From the IMG/VR virus record IMGVR_UViG_3300026484_000013, positions 1-43,711 of that record: a DNA stretch of 43,711 nucleotides; one strand, 5' to 3'. Every line of letters starts with the position of its first letter. Position 1 is the stretch's first letter. This document shows positions 1 through 9,100 of this stretch, one piece after another. The DNA comes from a virus. The notes beneath the pieces were generated by a model that saw only the letters and a list, made by a program, of their open reading frames with translations, was not told the DNA's origin and made no database searches. A program made the position numbers and the translations under genes.

Positions 1-164
1 GGCTCTTAAAGGCTCATAGTGTAGCATAAGGTAACAATTAACAATAGTAAGTGAGTGATTTGGAGGTGTTTAAAGAAACTTGAAGAAACTCTGAGGTAGC
101 CTGAGTATCTTGGAGAGGCTATGGGGGGACTTTGGGAACTCTGTGATATGATGATACCCATTGG
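1..164. repeat. Left direct terminal repeat
   Basis: This segment recurs at 43549-43711 in the same orientation. The copies differ only by one extra G in the G-run near 124-129 and by C versus A near position 158. T7-like phages have direct terminal repeats of about this size, made when concatemers are cut during packaging. The match stops exactly where the window ends, so this is either a true terminal repeat or the overlap of a circular assembly. The mismatches are unlike a simple k-mer overlap. Confidence 0.85.
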
Positions 165-636
165 AATTTCTAAGGTAATTTTCAAAGCACCCTAGAGGTT
201 CTTGCAGCCACATTAAACTTCCTGAAGAACTGTGTCTTGCTCGAGAGGTAGGCTACGAAACGTTAGGACTCTACAAGGTACTCGGAGGCTGTAAGGTATG
301 TTGAGCAATCCAAACAGCGATACAAGAACCTTGTAGAAACCTAAGCAATCCAAACAGAGTAATAAGAACTACTTTAACTAGATTAGGGTATTGATTTCGT
401 TCTTCCAGCTCCCAAACAAAGTAACAATCCCTAGAGGTATCGAGGAGCTCATCCCTTACTACCAATGGCACTGCTGAGTGTGTTGTTCCATGGCTGATAC
501 ATATTGATTATTACTACCAGCATAGGCTTAAGAGAACCCTCGGAGGCAAGAGGGAACTATTAAGACCACTATGGTTATAATGTTTGAGGCTGGAATAAGG
601 TAACAATACTTTAACTGAGTTAGTAATATTTGATAC
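165..636. other. Non-coding left terminal region
   Basis: This stretch lies between the terminal repeat and the last phage promoter. I see no convincing gene. A 66-codon minus-strand frame at 271-471 opens with GTG, has no ribosome binding site and no recognisable motif. The DNA holds a duplicated 14-mer around a hairpin (304-357), a small hairpin at 537-554 (ccctc/gaggg) and a piece at 212-228 like the right-end repeats (ttaaacttcctgaag). By position it matches the T7 end where concatemer junction and packaging signals lie; that role is inference. Confidence 0.6.
304..357. repeat. Duplicated 14-mer flanking a hairpin
   Basis: The 14-mer agcaatccaaacag occurs at 304-317 and again at 344-357, 40 bp apart. 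Between the copies is a perfect 6-bp inverted repeat, TACAAG-AAC-CTTGTA (321-335). Two direct repeats flanking a dyad suggest a protein-binding site or a structured transcript end, close to where packaging machinery must act. Function is unknown. Confidence 0.5.
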
Positions 637-662
637 GCTCTTCCTAATATGTCCACTCTAAT
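637..662 (-). promoter_or_regulatory. Putative phage RNA polymerase promoter (end of genome)
   Basis: The minus strand here reads ATTAGAGTGGACATATTAGG followed by AAGAGC. The same block occurs at 23621-23650 and 41489-41514, in gaps between genes and always on the minus strand. It lies downstream of the last gene (TerL) and fires into the terminus. T7 has a comparable promoter, phi-OR, at its right end. The promoter assignment rests on conservation and position. Confidence 0.65.
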
Positions 663-678
663 TACAATAATGCTTCAC

Positions 679-697
679 AGCCCCGTGGTTAAGGGCT
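679..697 (-). terminator. Hairpin at the end of the terminase gene
   Basis: The minus strand reads AGCCC-TTAACCAC-GGGGCT, a stem of five to six pairs overlapping the TerL stop codon. There is no long U-tract, so it may be a weak terminator or a 3'-end stabilising or processing hairpin. A hairpin followed at once by a phage promoter is also found at 23664-23683. Confidence 0.4.
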
Positions 698-2414
698 ATC
701 TGAAGGATTTAAGGCCTTTTAAGGCAGACTTAGCTTTAGGCTTAAATTTACCAGCCATAGGGTTAGTCCTAAAGTTCTTACGGAAGTCTTTAAGGGCTTC
801 GTCAAGTTGTTTCTCTTTGTATCTTGCCATAGCTGTATCAATGTTTTGGTCGAGTATATCTCGTTCTAACCAATAACTAACTGCTAAAGCTAATACATCT
901 AGTCTATCATCATGACGTAATGATTGTCTATCACGAGTAATATGGCTTAACTGAAACATTAAAGAGTACATCATGTTCTGAGGTTCTCTAAGACCAAACT
1001 GTACATCATTTAAACAACTACTATAGTTAAAGATAAGTCTATGTTGGTTCATTATAGGTTCTAATGTATCAATTATTCTCACTTCTTTTTGCATAGTTAC
1101 CTTAACCTCTTCAAGATTACAAGGATATACTGCATTCATAATAGGAGATAGTAATGAACTAAACATACCATCACCAAAGTTGGCTTCGATGTAACAGTCA
1201 TTTACCTTATACTTCTTAGCGATACGAGCAAGACGCATTAAGTTTGCTTCACCATAACCACCACGTATGCCACCAAAGTCTAATACATACAATCTACCAA
1301 GTAAGTGAGCAACAACACACCAACCCATTTCATCTGTACCTGTACCAGCCGGGTCAATCGCTAGGATTACACCCTCATAGTTCTTAAGGTCATCTGAGTA
1401 TGTTCCGGGTCTATGGAGTTTATCGCCTCTAAACCCTACATTAGGTATTGTATCTATTTCCTTAGAAGGCTCTGAACTCCAAGTGATTGCACTCGGCCCG
1501 GAAAAGTCATCTAAGTCTGTTACGATTAAGTCTTTCAATTTAAGAGGATACTTTTCTGCATCACTCAATGTTGTATCTAACATAAATTGTAATTTAAAGC
1601 CTGAGCGACCATAACGGTTCTCACGCATAATCAAGTCTTCCTCAGTAAACCTTGGCTCTGTTGTAGTACCAATTATACTAGGGTCTCTTTCCATCTTCTC
1701 CGTCATATAAGGAGCTAGACATCCTTCATAGATTGAAGTCTCTTCAGGATAACGAGCTGGGAATATACGAGTTACATACCCATCTTCTCTAAATCCATTA
1801 TAAATAGACTCAGCAGATTGAGGTGTACCAAGAACAAGTATCTGAGCACCATCAGTAGTCTGAAGGATTGCCTCGAACTCTGCTGTCTGCACTCTTAACT
1901 GTTCACGTCTCATTTCGGTAGCACTATTTTGCTGCCCTTCAACATCATCTGCAATTAGAAGTGATGCTCTATTTCCCTGTAGCTGTGAGGTAATACCCAA
2001 AGCTCTTAGAGAAGGTTGAACCGATACTTCACAACCATCAACATCGAAAGAAACATTAGAGGTACGGTGACCTTTAGATTTCTTTGGTATTAAGTGTTGT
2101 AGTATCGGCATTGTTTCGATTATCTTTCTGATGAATATAGCAATATTATCTGAGTGTGCTCCTGATTGAGATACAATAAGTATCTTTTCATTTGGGTCGC
2201 GTAGTAATCTCCAAGCCGCAAAAGCACCTGTCTCCCAAGTCTTACCAGCACCACGAAGGGCTTGAAGAACTTGACGACTGTGACCTTCTTGTAGGAAGTC
2301 CGCTATCTCATATTGTAATTCACTAGGGTCAGGTAGTCTTAAATGCTCCCAAGTAAGCTTCAGGAATATCTTGAAGTCATTGAGTGCCGCCATTTCTAGT
2401 TCTGCTCTAGTCAT
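696..2414 (-). CDS. Terminase large subunit (TerL, gp19-like)
   Basis: This is the packaging motor: an ATPase that pumps DNA into the prohead plus a nuclease that cuts the concatemer. The 572 residues are close to T7 gp19 (586). The Walker A-type motif is LRGAGKT near residue 54, and Walker B is LLIADDVE near 152. The C-terminal RNase H-like nuclease shows Asp residues in LAIDPAGTGTDE and HDDRLDVLAL. The start ATG overlaps the preceding stop by 8 nt (ATGACTAG) behind a strong GGAGGG site, implying translational coupling. It is the last gene of the late operon, followed by a hairpin and a phage promoter. Identification is secure. Confidence 0.95.
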   Translation of the reverse strand: MTRAELEMAALNDFKIFLKLTWEHLRLPDPSELQYEIADFLQEGHSRQVLQALRGAGKTWETGAFAAWRLLRDPNEKILIVSQSGAHSDNIAIFIRKIIETMPILQHLIPKKSKGHRTSNVSFDVDGCEVSVQPSLRALGITSQLQGNRASLLIADDVEGQQNSATEMRREQLRVQTAEFEAILQTTDGAQILVLGTPQSAESIYNGFREDGYVTRIFPARYPEETSIYEGCLAPYMTEKMERDPSIIGTTTEPRFTEEDLIMRENRYGRSGFKLQFMLDTTLSDAEKYPLKLKDLIVTDLDDFSGPSAITWSSEPSKEIDTIPNVGFRGDKLHRPGTYSDDLKNYEGVILAIDPAGTGTDEMGWCVVAHLLGRLYVLDFGGIRGGYGEANLMRLARIAKKYKVNDCYIEANFGDGMFSSLLSPIMNAVYPCNLEEVKVTMQKEVRIIDTLEPIMNQHRLIFNYSSCLNDVQFGLREPQNMMYSLMFQLSHITRDRQSLRHDDRLDVLALAVSYWLERDILDQNIDTAMARYKEKQLDEALKDFRKNFRTNPMAGKFKPKAKSALKGLKSFR

Positions 2415-2805
2415 TAATTCCCTCCACTAGGTGTATGATATGTTCAGGTCTACTAGCAAGTACCCACTCACCTTTGACCTCATAGAATTTTCTTAGTTCG
2501 TCCAATACTGCTTTCTCAGATACATTCATATTATGTACTTTTATAGTAGTTAAGTATTTATAATCCCTCTTGGGACTAGCAGTTTGATACGAGCCTAAAC
2601 GTTTTGCTAAATTTATTGTTTGACCAATCTTGTAATAGCCTTTCCAAGCCTTATTGATAATTACATAGATATAGCCTTCATTGTTTGGGACATCAGTTGA
2701 TTTTTCTTTGTTATTTATAGATATACATTTCTTACAACGAGAATTGTTATTAGGATAAAAGTGTTTATCTTCTTTCTTCTTCTCGCATTGCTTACAGTAT
2801 TTCAT
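2407..2805 (-). CDS. GIY-YIG nuclease with N-terminal zinc motif
   Basis: This 132-residue protein begins with two CxxC pairs (CKQC near residue 4, CKKC near 24), likely a zinc-binding module. A GIY-YIG/T5orf172-type domain follows: GYIYVIINK, then YYKIGQT, a conserved Arg in KRLGSYQ, and a late Glu in SEKAVLDEL. GIY-YIG enzymes cut DNA and are common as phage homing endonucleases. The gene sits between the terminase subunits, has a strong GGAGG site and overlaps TerL by 8 nt, so it is well built into the operon rather than a disruptive insertion. It could be a homing endonuclease or a nuclease recruited to packaging or exclusion of competitors. Fold is fairly sure; role is not. Confidence 0.8.
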   Translation of the reverse strand: MKYCKQCEKKKEDKHFYPNNNSRCKKCISINNKEKSTDVPNNEGYIYVIINKAWKGYYKIGQTINLAKRLGSYQTASPKRDYKYLTTIKVHNMNVSEKAVLDELRKFYEVKGEWVLASRPEHIIHLVEGIND

Positions 2806-2821
2806 ATAGCCTCCAATAACT

Positions 2822-3076
2822 TTATGCTCCTAGCTCAAGCATATCACCAACTGATAGCTTCACCATATTTGTCCCTGACTTCTCAAGGTGTTCTTTAATA
2901 GTAGATTGTAAGTCACTTACGTCTTCACTCTCTACTAAATCCGCTGTTACATCGTTGTCCTTTAAGAACTTAATTGCATTTGCAAGAGTCTTAGGGTCGT
3001 CGATATTAGCCATAAGGCTTTTAGCCACAGCATCGTGAAGAGCATTTAAGCTCTCCATACTCGCCTTTTGTTTCAT
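2822..3076 (-). CDS. Terminase small subunit (TerS, gp18-like)
   Basis: This 84-residue, mostly helical acidic protein is the size of T7 gp18 (89 residues), the small terminase subunit that recognises DNA and regulates the motor. It lies after the internal virion genes and before TerL, as expected for a T7-like phage apart from the GIY-YIG gene in between. There is no catalytic motif, as is normal for TerS. The call rests mainly on size, composition and position. Confidence 0.7.
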   Translation of the reverse strand: MKQKASMESLNALHDAVAKSLMANIDDPKTLANAIKFLKDNDVTADLVESEDVSDLQSTIKEHLEKSGTNMVKLSVGDMLELGA

Positions 3077-3077
3077 A

Positions 3078-6000
3078 TTAATCCTTATCTGTAACTTCTT
3101 TTAATATATTACCAAGTACCGGTAATGATTGTACAGGACTTAGTTTAACCGCATCCTCAACTAATCTATCTAAATCCCCTGACCCGGCATCGTTAACGAA
3201 AGTCTGAGCTTTTCGTAGTGTATTACCTGCCGGCCCAAGAAAACTTGAAATGCCATATCGTCCTGACCCAGCGAGTTCTTCTCCTGTAGCCGTTGCATAC
3301 GCTTTCTCCATATAACTCATAAGAGGTCCAGCACCTAAACCATTCGTACCTAGATACATTAGTAAGTTCTTTCTACCTTCATCAGTTGACATATCGTAAC
3401 GTGCTTCTCCAGCTCCAAGGTCTTTAACCTGTGCTATAATCGAGAACAACATCATTGAACTAACAATACCTACAGCTTGATTTGCATCAAACTCTGTCAT
3501 ACCACGTAGCATAAGAGTTTCGTGCGCAGCAATAGGAAACCTAAAGAACTGCATCATTACTTTACTAACAAAAGAGTTAGGGTCACTCATAAATACAGGT
3601 AGTGTCATCCCATCGGGGTGTAATATTGTAGACTCCATATGACGCATAATAGTATTTTGTACATCATCTGCTAGCCCTTTGTTCCACAAGTGGAAGTTAA
3701 AATCAGTCAGATGTCCTTTCTCATTATACTTAATTACATCAGTATCAATTAGATGCTGTATCTTCTTTAGGTCTGCCACATCAAGGCCAAGTCTAGCTAA
3801 TTTCTGTTGGTCAACTTTAGTTAACTCCATCTTACCAGCCATTTCAACTATCATATTAAACCCACTACCCATTGCTAAAGCTCTTGAAGCTTCTGTAACA
3901 TGTGCAAGTCCGCCATGACTAACCAATCTATTATTAATCTTGTCCATAATTTTCTCAATCATAATAGTTGAGTCAATGCTGTCTACTGCATCAAATCTTT
4001 GGTGTTGTCGAGTATCCAAAATCTCTCCAAACAATCCCCAAGCTCTCAACTCATTAATCCAAGGAGCACCTAAATCTTGTTCTCCCCTCGCAGCTTTAAA
4101 CGCGGCACTAATTGAGTCAAAGTGCATACCAATAGTATTCTTAAAACCTGTAGAGGCAATAATATTGGCAACCTCAGAAGTAGCAGTTAGGCCAAAACCT
4201 AAAGCGTACTGCATAAAGTTAGACTTAGTTACAATTCTCATTGCAGTATTACTAAGAGACTCAGGGTTCTTCATAATTTCACGCGTACCAGCAATAGTAT
4301 CAATTACAACTTGAATGTAATCTAACTCTTTAGCGGTTGCACCACCCTCCGTAAGAACTTCACGTATCTTTTGGAAGCCTTCAAAATCTGAAGCACCTAT
4401 AGATTGCTGTAAAGCAAACCTACCACTATTAGTATAGCTGTAAGCCTCAACAGTCTCTAGTAAATCATTACTTAGAAACTCTGCCATATCGTTATCAGTA
4501 TAATATATTGTACGCTTATTCATTGTACTTACACTTGAAGCTTCAGTCATTGGTATAGTCATTTGAGATATAATGTTCTTGTGTGAAGCTTTAGTAAATA
4601 TAGCATCTACTTTATCCCATAGTTCAGCATCATTAATCAATTGATTTCCCGGATGTACTCGCATACTATTATATAGCTTATTACGTGCAACTTCGAGGTT
4701 CTTGCCTAGTTTATCTTTATCAAAATGCCTAGGGAAATATCCATTCATCACAATATCTTCAAATCCTTTCACACCTAAAGCCTGTCCATCTTTAGCCATT
4801 GACTTAAAATAATGTGCAACTGCCTCAGAGCCTAAATTGATTTCGTCTATTTTATGTATCTTGTACTCCACCGACCCTTCATTCAATCTCTTATTGATTT
4901 CAGCTTTTATAAGAGCATCATCATCAAAGTTAAGGTGCATATTCTCTAAAGCTTTATTACTAAATTGAGCATTAGCTGTGTGGTAATTAGCGAGAGTATC
5001 CTTATGGAACTTAGATAAAGTACCTTCATACCCGCCTTCCTTAGCTTGTTTATGTAATTGAGTTAATACAAGATTTAATGCTCTACTACGAGAGGCATAT
5101 TGTCTCTTGAAGTCTCTAGCTGTCTTTCGGGTTTTAACATAGTTACCAGCAGCATCTTTCATAGCCATCATAGGTGGAGCTAATTTACTCATAATACCTT
5201 TAGCTATTACATTATCCCCAGCAAACACTTTACTTGTAGGTGTAATTAAAATACGTTTAGCAAGAGCACCAACTTCCATTGTCATTTTTCCAGCTTCTTC
5301 AAAGTTAAACCTAGCTTTTTCTTCTAGTTCTTTTAACTCTCGTTCCAACTGAGCTACATTAGTTTCAGCAGTCACCTTAAGTTTCTGAGCACTCTTACGA
5401 GCACTTTTAGTTTCCTTTAACATACGCTCATTAACAGCTCGTATCTCAGCGTTTGTTTTAGCTTTCTGCTGATAACCTTCAAGTTTACTTTGAGCTACAT
5501 CAGCTTCCATCTTAAGAGTATCGTGGTCTTGAACTTCCATACCTTCATAGTCTTTCTGTTTTAAACCTTTAACCTTTGTGTAGGCTTTAGTTTCTTTACG
5601 CTTTGCAATCTCGTGTTGCTTACTAAAGTATTTAGTTTCTTTAACGGCTTCCTTAAGACTAGCTTTAGAAGCCGCTAGGTCTGCTTGCTGTGTTTCAGTA
5701 AGGTTCTTCTTCTTAGATAGAGCTTTAACAGTTCTTTCAAACCCTTTAACTTTCTTAGAAATATCCTTTAGCTCTGCGGCAGCTTCTTTAGCTGCTTTCT
5801 TTGCCTTTTGATAAACGGAGACATTATGCACCCGTTTATTGGTTTCTACTTTAGCTTTAGCTTCTTTAACATACTCTGTATGTTCAGCAATCTTACTTTT
5901 ATTAAGTTTATGTTGAGCTGTACGTTGTTGTACATCTTTCTCTAACATACTTACATCTTCTTCAAGTCCTTTAGCAACTATATGTTGTCTATCAATCTCT

Positions 6001-6728
6001 AACTTCCCATTTATAATTTCTACATTCTTACCATCTTCTTTAGATAGAGGAATATCCACATCTGTAATTGGGTCGTGTGCAGAAACTTTAGTTGGGTGAG
6101 GGTTTGGTACATCTAAAAAATGACTAGGAATACCTGAGATAGCCCCAGCTAATGTAAACGCCATAACTCTCTCATGAGCACTATCAGTACCTGCAGCTTG
6201 TTGAAATAATTCATCATACATAACACCTTGAGCACCAGCAACAGTATATTGTATAGCCCCTCTAGCAAGTTTGTTGGAAACTCTCGCGGCATTTAGGGCT
6301 CTCCCTACTGTCCTAATCCCAGCAAATGGTAATAGGTTCTCAGGACTTATAGCACCAACTACGACACTCCCTATAAGAGTCCCCGCTGTGCCAAGTTCTT
6401 CGTGCATAACTTGGTAAGCTTCACTTCTCTTCTTGAACCTAGCAACTTGTGCGTGGTACTGAGCATACGTACGTACTTCCCCTACTTCCTCAAAGAAAGC
6501 TTCAGGCAATTGTGATGCTTCTTCAGCTACATCTTCGTTTGTCCATTTGAATGGTTTTGTTAACCCAGCGAATTCACGTGCGCCCTCTTGGTAATCAACT
6601 GTTATACCCTCTTCCGTGTTATTAGCAACGGCAGAGTATAAGGCATTTGATGTGTATGCTAATGACTCTAGAACACCTTGTTTTTCTTCTACTTTTGGCA
6701 CACTAGGTGCATCATTATAATTAATCAA
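3078..6728 (-). CDS. Internal virion protein, gp16-like (ejected core protein)
   Basis: At 1216 residues this is the largest protein, matching T7 gp16 (about 1,300), which leaves the capsid with the DNA and lines the channel across the cell envelope. An Ala/Gly-rich, membrane-prone stretch lies near residues 110-200 (TLIGSVVVGAISPENLLPFA). A very Lys/Ala/Glu-rich coiled coil covers about 245-480, followed by a long helical C-terminal part. I cannot find the N-terminal lytic transglycosylase domain of T7 gp16. It follows the gp14- and gp15-like genes in T7 order. Family by context and architecture; the missing murein-cutting domain is notable. Confidence 0.8.
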   Translation of the reverse strand: MINYNDAPSVPKVEEKQGVLESLAYTSNALYSAVANNTEEGITVDYQEGAREFAGLTKPFKWTNEDVAEEASQLPEAFFEEVGEVRTYAQYHAQVARFKKRSEAYQVMHEELGTAGTLIGSVVVGAISPENLLPFAGIRTVGRALNAARVSNKLARGAIQYTVAGAQGVMYDELFQQAAGTDSAHERVMAFTLAGAISGIPSHFLDVPNPHPTKVSAHDPITDVDIPLSKEDGKNVEIINGKLEIDRQHIVAKGLEEDVSMLEKDVQQRTAQHKLNKSKIAEHTEYVKEAKAKVETNKRVHNVSVYQKAKKAAKEAAAELKDISKKVKGFERTVKALSKKKNLTETQQADLAASKASLKEAVKETKYFSKQHEIAKRKETKAYTKVKGLKQKDYEGMEVQDHDTLKMEADVAQSKLEGYQQKAKTNAEIRAVNERMLKETKSARKSAQKLKVTAETNVAQLERELKELEEKARFNFEEAGKMTMEVGALAKRILITPTSKVFAGDNVIAKGIMSKLAPPMMAMKDAAGNYVKTRKTARDFKRQYASRSRALNLVLTQLHKQAKEGGYEGTLSKFHKDTLANYHTANAQFSNKALENMHLNFDDDALIKAEINKRLNEGSVEYKIHKIDEINLGSEAVAHYFKSMAKDGQALGVKGFEDIVMNGYFPRHFDKDKLGKNLEVARNKLYNSMRVHPGNQLINDAELWDKVDAIFTKASHKNIISQMTIPMTEASSVSTMNKRTIYYTDNDMAEFLSNDLLETVEAYSYTNSGRFALQQSIGASDFEGFQKIREVLTEGGATAKELDYIQVVIDTIAGTREIMKNPESLSNTAMRIVTKSNFMQYALGFGLTATSEVANIIASTGFKNTIGMHFDSISAAFKAARGEQDLGAPWINELRAWGLFGEILDTRQHQRFDAVDSIDSTIMIEKIMDKINNRLVSHGGLAHVTEASRALAMGSGFNMIVEMAGKMELTKVDQQKLARLGLDVADLKKIQHLIDTDVIKYNEKGHLTDFNFHLWNKGLADDVQNTIMRHMESTILHPDGMTLPVFMSDPNSFVSKVMMQFFRFPIAAHETLMLRGMTEFDANQAVGIVSSMMLFSIIAQVKDLGAGEARYDMSTDEGRKNLLMYLGTNGLGAGPLMSYMEKAYATATGEELAGSGRYGISSFLGPAGNTLRKAQTFVNDAGSGDLDRLVEDAVKLSPVQSLPVLGNILKEVTDKD

Positions 6729-6744
6729 ATTAACCTCCTATTGA

Positions 6745-9099
6745 TTACTTCTTAGCCTTCTCGGCATCCTCTTTTGCTATTGTTCTTTCATAAGCACTTA
6801 TTGGCTCTCTCTTAGCTCCGTCAGACTTCGGCCCTACTCCCCAAGTAGCATACAATCTCTCAGACTGCGCTTGTAAGGCTTTAACTTCAAAGGTACCTCT
6901 AAAGATACTAAACCCATCTATTGATAATTGATGCATGGCTTGTTGGTGTGATTTACCCTCTTTTCTGTAAGCTTGATATTGAGTTTTAACCCCTTGGAAT
7001 ATTTCTTCGTTCTTAGCATCAGTAACTCTTTGTTGTTCTACTAATTTAGCTCGTCTGTATTCTTTAAGGTGTTCTTTATACTGTGGTAATACAAATGAGG
7101 GCTTAGTTTTATCCTTACCATATAAAACCAATGTTGTACCATTAGCTTTAATATCAATAGTAATTTCATCATCACTTAAATATTTAGCTACAAACCCTTC
7201 TCCTATAGCATTTTCATTACCTCTAGTCGTATCTTTGAGATACTGCTGTAACACATTAGTATTTCCAATATTCTCCATAGCTCTAGGAGAAGCAAACGTG
7301 ACAGTTATATCCCCAAGGTCTTGAGAGTAAGGCTTCATAGAAGCTTTGAGTCGTTCCAAAGATACCTCTTCACTAACATTCATAATGCCTAGGGTATCAT
7401 AGGTCTTCTTTGCCATTTCTCTAAAAACTACAGGAAGCTCCTTAATAAATGTTTTTACATCAGCAGACTGTTCACGATTTGGTAATGATTTACCTGATGA
7501 TATATACTCTAGTGCTTTTGCCGCCATATTATAATCTACACCACTTGTGATTATATCAAATTGTAATCTATCTTTTGGTGTCATACTAAACTCAAAGAGT
7601 TGTTCACCCATAGCTAATCTAGCATCTAGGAAAGCTTGTTTAGTTGCTCCGAAACCCTCAGGAGTTGAAACATCTACTTGTGATAGCATCTGCCCAATTA
7701 CTTGTCCTACTTGTTTTTTTACTATAGTAGCTTGACTATTCATACGAGTAGTTAAACCACCCCAATCTTTATTCTGTATCTCTTGAGCTACCTGACTTGT
7801 AATGCGTTTGGTTGCGAGAGCTTTTACATCTTCATCTTGAATTAGTGTAGGGTCTACATTATCCATACCGCCAGCAAACACTTGGTCTGTTTTGAACTCT
7901 TTATATTGGTACTTTTTCCATTTAACTACTTCATCACGCACCAAGTTCTTCATAACAACACCTGTTTCAGTCGTGAATTTTTTAGTTACTAACTCTAACA
8001 TACTATCAGGCATCATTATATCATTATAATTATGCACAGCTGTATTATTATAATTAGCTGCTTTACCATCAGTATTCTTGTATCCAACCACAGGAAACTT
8101 TTGATGGAATGCATTCTTATAGAGGTCTTTAGCTGCTTTAGCTTTAGCACTATTAATCTTATTGGCTTTAGTTAAATCTCTACTCTTTTTATCGTGTATC
8201 AATTTATCAATCTTTATCTGAACTTTCTGCCAATCAGCATCATCACCATATTTATCCTTTAACATTAAGGTATCTACACGCATCTTATTGTTCTGTAATG
8301 TACCTAAATCATCCCAATGTTCATCCATAGCTGTTAGCATAGCAGTAGCAACCACAGTCGACCCTCTAACTTGCACACCATTTCTATCAAACTGAGCTGC
8401 AAATGTTTCTGCGTGGTCACTAATTACTTCCTCAAGCGCCTTATCATCATCTTTCGTTGTTGAAATAGACACGGCTGCATAAGCATTCTCTTGTATTTCC
8501 GTAATATTTGCCTTCTGTGTTTTAGCTAATATAGAGTTAAGAACAGTTTTCTGACTAGGGTGTGCAATAGCCGCCCAATAGTTGTTTAGTTTATCAGCAG
8601 TTCCTTTGCCCCAAACATCCATATTATCTTCCACATACTTTTTCATCTTAGCATTTTGTGCTGCAATTCTAGTTGTTGTTTGTTCGTCTGATACAGACGC
8701 TAGGAGTTCTTTCTGTGCTTCCGCATCCAATGTACTAGGGTCATCTAAGAACGCTTGATATTGGGCTTTAATGGAAGCCTCAGTCGCATTAAATGAAACT
8801 AGGTCTTTAGCCATAGCCACTTTAGCAGAACTTTCAACTTCTTTATCATATTTATCTTCTTTAGCTTTCTTTAAAATCTTTTGGTCATTAATACCTTTAA
8901 CAATAGATAAAGAGCCTTTGGCAGCTGCCATTGTGTTACTCCATAAATTACCCCATTGTTCAGCATCACGATTACCATTATCTGTTTTACCAGCTACAAC
9001 TCTTGTATCTCTTTTCTTTTCCGCCCTAATAAATTCTGAATTAGACCTACCCGGTATACCTAAAGTACCCGTACTATAACTTAATAAATCTTCAGCCAT
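6745..9099 (-). CDS. Internal virion protein, gp15-like
   Basis: This 784-residue soluble, largely helical protein is similar in length to T7 gp15 (747), the internal core protein ejected at infection that helps build the periplasmic part of the DNA channel. No enzymatic motif or membrane segment is evident, and the C-terminus is charged and Lys-rich. It is preceded by the gp14-like gene (1-bp gap) and followed after 16 bp by the gp16-like gene, the canonical 14-15-16 order. The call is based on position, size and composition. Confidence 0.8.
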   Translation of the reverse strand: MAEDLLSYSTGTLGIPGRSNSEFIRAEKKRDTRVVAGKTDNGNRDAEQWGNLWSNTMAAAKGSLSIVKGINDQKILKKAKEDKYDKEVESSAKVAMAKDLVSFNATEASIKAQYQAFLDDPSTLDAEAQKELLASVSDEQTTTRIAAQNAKMKKYVEDNMDVWGKGTADKLNNYWAAIAHPSQKTVLNSILAKTQKANITEIQENAYAAVSISTTKDDDKALEEVISDHAETFAAQFDRNGVQVRGSTVVATAMLTAMDEHWDDLGTLQNNKMRVDTLMLKDKYGDDADWQKVQIKIDKLIHDKKSRDLTKANKINSAKAKAAKDLYKNAFHQKFPVVGYKNTDGKAANYNNTAVHNYNDIMMPDSMLELVTKKFTTETGVVMKNLVRDEVVKWKKYQYKEFKTDQVFAGGMDNVDPTLIQDEDVKALATKRITSQVAQEIQNKDWGGLTTRMNSQATIVKKQVGQVIGQMLSQVDVSTPEGFGATKQAFLDARLAMGEQLFEFSMTPKDRLQFDIITSGVDYNMAAKALEYISSGKSLPNREQSADVKTFIKELPVVFREMAKKTYDTLGIMNVSEEVSLERLKASMKPYSQDLGDITVTFASPRAMENIGNTNVLQQYLKDTTRGNENAIGEGFVAKYLSDDEITIDIKANGTTLVLYGKDKTKPSFVLPQYKEHLKEYRRAKLVEQQRVTDAKNEEIFQGVKTQYQAYRKEGKSHQQAMHQLSIDGFSIFRGTFEVKALQAQSERLYATWGVGPKSDGAKREPISAYERTIAKEDAEKAKK

Positions 9100-9100
9100 C

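Noticed and set aside
271-471. 66-codon minus-strand frame in the left terminus
   Set aside because: GTG start without ribosome site, no motif, and it spans the duplicated 14-mer and hairpin. Better read as non-coding.
649-876. Plus-strand open frames here and elsewhere, up to about 124 codons
   Set aside because: All lie antisense to well-identified minus-strand genes or terminal DNA, lack ribosome sites and show no family motifs.
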